Source: Veillonellaceae bacterium (GTDB taxonomy: Bacteria > Bacillota > Negativicutes > Veillonellales > Veillonellaceae). From it: DNA of 7,952 nt. The notes under the pieces were generated by a model. It was not told the origin of the DNA. It saw nothing but the letters and a program-made list of their open reading frames with translations, and did no database searches. Positions 6,283 through 7,952 of this stretch are shown here, piece by piece (within the stretch, counting starts at the first letter, position 1; the number at the start of each line of letters is the position of its first letter). Made by a program: the position numbers and the translations under genes. The stretch is taken from positions 1 through 7,952 of the forward strand of contig CAAFQR010000088.1 of assembly GCA_900765165.1 (NCBI GenBank), given 5' to 3'.

Positions 6283-6314
6283 AAAAGGCTGTCATCGTCA
6301 GATGACAGCCTTTT
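6283..6314. terminator. Bidirectional intrinsic terminator between hsdS and the permease gene
   Basis: AAAAGGCTGTCATC (6283-6296) and GATGACAGCCTTTT (6301-6314) form a perfect 14-bp stem with a GTCA loop. On the plus strand it ends in TTTTGTGTTG, and on the minus strand in a TTTTTC run, so it can stop transcripts from both convergent operons. It lies 8 bases after the hsdS stop and about 45 bases after the permease stop. It closes the hsdMS operon, which makes a downstream hsdR in the same transcript very unlikely. Confidence 0.88.
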
Positions 6315-6359
6315 GTGTTGCTATGTGGTTATGTGTGTGCCTAACGCGGTTGAGGCGGT

Positions 6360-7745
6360 TTATTTCACCGGCGGCGTCGGCAGGTTGGTCTTCGGTTTTA
6401 GCTTGTACGTAATGTAGAGGAAGATAATCCAAACGGGGATGGCGATGACGGAGATGCGCATGCTATCCATGAACCACATGACCACGACCATGCCTAGTAA
6501 ATAGAGGAGGCTCAGGTAGTTGAGGATGGGGTAGCCGAAGGCTTTGAAATGAAGTTCCTCCATGCGGTTTTCCTGTTGGAACCGCGCCCGGAATTTCAGG
6601 TGCGTAATGATGATGACCGCCCAGTTGATGACGATGCCGCTTACTACGAGGGCTAAGAGGTTCATGAACACCTTGCCGGCTTGCGGATAGAAATAGGTAG
6701 CCAGTACGATGATGAGACTCAAGAGGGACGAGAACAGTGTAGCTATGAGGGGCACGCCGTGAACGGACAGGCTGGCGAAGATTTTCGGCGCGTTGCCGTG
6801 CATAGCCATGCCGTAGAGCATGCGGGAATTACTGTAAAGCACGCTGTTAAAAACGGATAAGGCAGCGACGAGAACGACGAAGTTTAAGATATTAGCAGCC
6901 GCCGGAATGCCGATGGTCTCGAAAATCTGCACGAACGGGCTCGCTTCCATGCCCACTTTATTCCACGGCGCCAGTGTCATGAGGACAACCATAGTGCCTA
7001 CATAGAAAATGAGGATGCGCAGCAACAATTCGTTGATGGCGCGAGGCAAGCTTTTTTCCGGATTTTCTGCTTCGCCGGCGGTAATGCCGATAAGCTCGAC
7101 GCCGCCAAAGGAGAACATGACGATGGCTAAGGAGCACAAGAAGCCCCAGCCGCCGTTCGGGAAGAAGCCACCGTTGGTCCACAGGTTACTGAAGTTCTGT
7201 GGAAACGCGCCCATGGTGGCGAAGATTAAGTAGAAGCCAAATAAGATCATGGCTACAATGGCGCCGATTTTGATGAAGGACGCCCAGAATTCTGCTTCGC
7301 CGTAGGCGCGCACCGTAGATAGGTTGATGCCGGTAATGATGACGATACAGATTAAGGTACTGAGCCACTGTGGTAGCGACGGGAACCAATAGTTCATGTA
7401 CACCGCGATAGCCGCCAGCTCTGCCATGCCGGCTAACATGTATAAGGTCCAATAATTCCAGCCGGACAGGTAGCCCATGAAGGGGTGCCAGTACTTGCCG
7501 GCGAAGTGACTGAACGACGCGGACACCGGTTCGCGCACCGTCATTTCACCAAGCATACGCATTACGAAGAAGATGAAAATACCGGTCAATAGGTACGATA
7601 AGATGATGCCAGGGCCAACGAGCTGAATGGTCGGCGCGGACCCGTAAAATAACCCGGTGCCGACGGCGGCGCCCAGGGCAATCATTTGCATGTGCCGATT
7701 TTTGAGTTTTCGGTGCATGGCAGGTGATTTGTTGTCTGTGTTCAT
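6360..7745 (-). CDS. Aromatic amino acid permease, AroP/PheP type (APC superfamily, AAT family)
   Basis: Inner-membrane, proton-coupled amino acid importer of 461 residues with about 12 hydrophobic helices. The N-terminal signature HRKLKNRHMQMIALG leads into the TM1 substrate-binding kink GAAVGTGLF (25-33). GWNYWTLYMLAGMAE follows near 95-109, and the TM6 region FSFGGVELIGITAGEAENP (211-229) matches E. coli AroP (FSFGGLELVGITAAEADNP). Also shared are ILIFYVGTMVVL, LNFVVLVAALSVFNS and YSNSRMLYGMA. The match to AroP runs almost end to end, so uptake of Phe, Tyr or Trp is the best guess, but close relatives carry other amino acids and specificity is inferred. The frame stays open upstream to 7853, adding 36 residues with no membrane-protein character and cutting into the promoter. 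The start at 7745 is preferred because GGGAGG stands seven bases before it and family N-termini begin about here. Transcribed alone, convergent with hsdS. Confidence 0.9.
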   Translation of the reverse strand: MNTDNKSPAMHRKLKNRHMQMIALGAAVGTGLFYGSAPTIQLVGPGIILSYLLTGIFIFFVMRMLGEMTVREPVSASFSHFAGKYWHPFMGYLSGWNYWTLYMLAGMAELAAIAVYMNYWFPSLPQWLSTLICIVIITGINLSTVRAYGEAEFWASFIKIGAIVAMILFGFYLIFATMGAFPQNFSNLWTNGGFFPNGGWGFLCSLAIVMFSFGGVELIGITAGEAENPEKSLPRAINELLLRILIFYVGTMVVLMTLAPWNKVGMEASPFVQIFETIGIPAAANILNFVVLVAALSVFNSVLYSNSRMLYGMAMHGNAPKIFASLSVHGVPLIATLFSSLLSLIIVLATYFYPQAGKVFMNLLALVVSGIVINWAVIIITHLKFRARFQQENRMEELHFKAFGYPILNYLSLLYLLGMVVVMWFMDSMRISVIAIPVWIIFLYITYKLKPKTNLPTPPVK

Positions 7746-7752
7746 ACGATAA

Positions 7753-7758
7753 CCTCCC
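7753..7758 (-). promoter_or_regulatory. Ribosome binding site that fixes the permease start
   Basis: Read on the minus strand this is GGGAGG within AAGGGAGGTT, seven bases before the ATG at 7745-7743. The farther in-frame ATG at 7853 has no such site and lies upstream of the predicted transcription start. Confidence 0.75.
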
Positions 7759-7820
7759 TTTACACAACGACGGATAGCGCACGATTGTGCACTACGAAAA
7801 ATATAGTTTAGTCCATTACT

Positions 7821-7849
7821 ATGATAGGGTAATTTCACAGCCTTGGCAA
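7821..7849 (-). promoter_or_regulatory. Sigma-70 type promoter of the permease gene
   Basis: On the minus strand, TTGCCA (7849-7844) is the -35, followed by a 17-base spacer and TATCAT (7826-7821) as the -10. Transcription should start near 7814, leaving a leader of about 70 bases. The leader holds only a weak hairpin, GCAC-GATT-GTGC near 7779-7790. No clear operator is seen over the promoter, though TTACGTAA (7868-7875) just upstream is an 8-bp palindrome that could bind a regulator. Confidence 0.6.
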
Positions 7850-7952
7850 ACAATTTTCACGATTTAGTTACGTAAATAATGCAAAATTAGCATACATACA
7901 TCTCAAAATATGAAATAAAAGATAATAAATTCGAAAATTATATAATTGTATA
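7850..7952. other. AT-rich upstream DNA without a gene
   Basis: About 100 strongly AT-rich bases upstream of the permease promoter, with no open frame or ribosome site on either strand. Short palindromes present are TTACGTAA (7868-7875), TTCGAA (7930-7935) and AATTATATAATT (7936-7947). They may be operator or promoter elements of this or the next gene, but such sequences are common in DNA of this composition. Confidence 0.4.

Noticed and set aside
7746..7853. A 36-residue N-terminal extension of the permease up to the in-frame ATG at 7853
   Set aside because: No ribosome site there, the added residues are unlike family N-termini, and the stretch covers the predicted promoter and leader. The ATG at 7745 has GGGAGG at the right distance.
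7930..7947. TTCGAA and AATTATATAATT palindromes as an operator or origin element
   Set aside because: Short palindromes of this sort are expected by chance in such AT-rich DNA and nothing else supports a role.
1..7952. CRISPR arrays, tRNA or rRNA genes, insertion sequences
   Set aside because: No regularly spaced repeats, no cloverleaf or rRNA-like stretch, and no transposase frame or terminal inverted repeats were found by reading both strands.

Overview
The window reads as a chromosomal segment of an anaerobic bacterium with Firmicutes-type signals: strong purine-rich Shine-Dalgarno sites, extended -10 promoters, and an [FeFe]-hydrogenase maturase. Base composition looks close to balanced in the genes and AT-rich between them. 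Together with a proteobacterial-looking AroP-type permease, this would fit a member of the Negativicutes (Veillonella/Megasphaera/Dialister-like). That assignment is inference; nothing in the sequence proves the genus.

Layout. (1) 1-1795, plus strand: the 3' part of an Nramp manganese/iron transporter gene (mntH; its start lies before the window) runs directly into yaaA, a peroxide-stress protein of the DUF328/UPF0246 family. The yaaA ribosome site overlaps the mntH stop, so the two form one operon with a plausible shared theme of metal and peroxide control. (2) 1922-3064, plus: hydE, a radical SAM maturase for the H-cluster of [FeFe] hydrogenase, alone here without hydF, hydG or hydA. (3) 3065-3435: an AT-rich, structured intergenic stretch with a strong hairpin and U-rich tail, a second nested hairpin that overlaps that tail, a possible promoter just ahead of both, and a good extended -10 promoter for the next operon. 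(4) 3436-6275, plus: hsdM and hsdS, the modification and specificity subunits of a type I restriction-modification system, overlapping by ATGA. No hsdR lies in the window, and there is no room for one before a convergent gene. (5) 6360-7745, minus: a 12-TM amino acid permease of the AroP/PheP type with its own promoter, convergent with hsdS across a bidirectional terminator. (6) 7850-7952: AT-rich upstream DNA with no gene seen.

The point most worth attention is the hsdMS pair. HsdM is full length and keeps the family's overall shape, but several of its most conserved catalytic segments are altered: the segment usually GEFYTP is replaced, motif I reads DPFMASGS instead of DPxxGSGS, and motif IV reads NGPY instead of NPPY. 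HsdS next to it looks complete, with two target-recognition halves. This suggests a DNA-binding HsdM/HsdS complex whose methylation activity may be lost or changed, kept intact without an adjacent nuclease subunit. Whether it is a sequence-specific binding complex, a partner of an HsdR encoded elsewhere, or an active but divergent methylase cannot be decided from this window.
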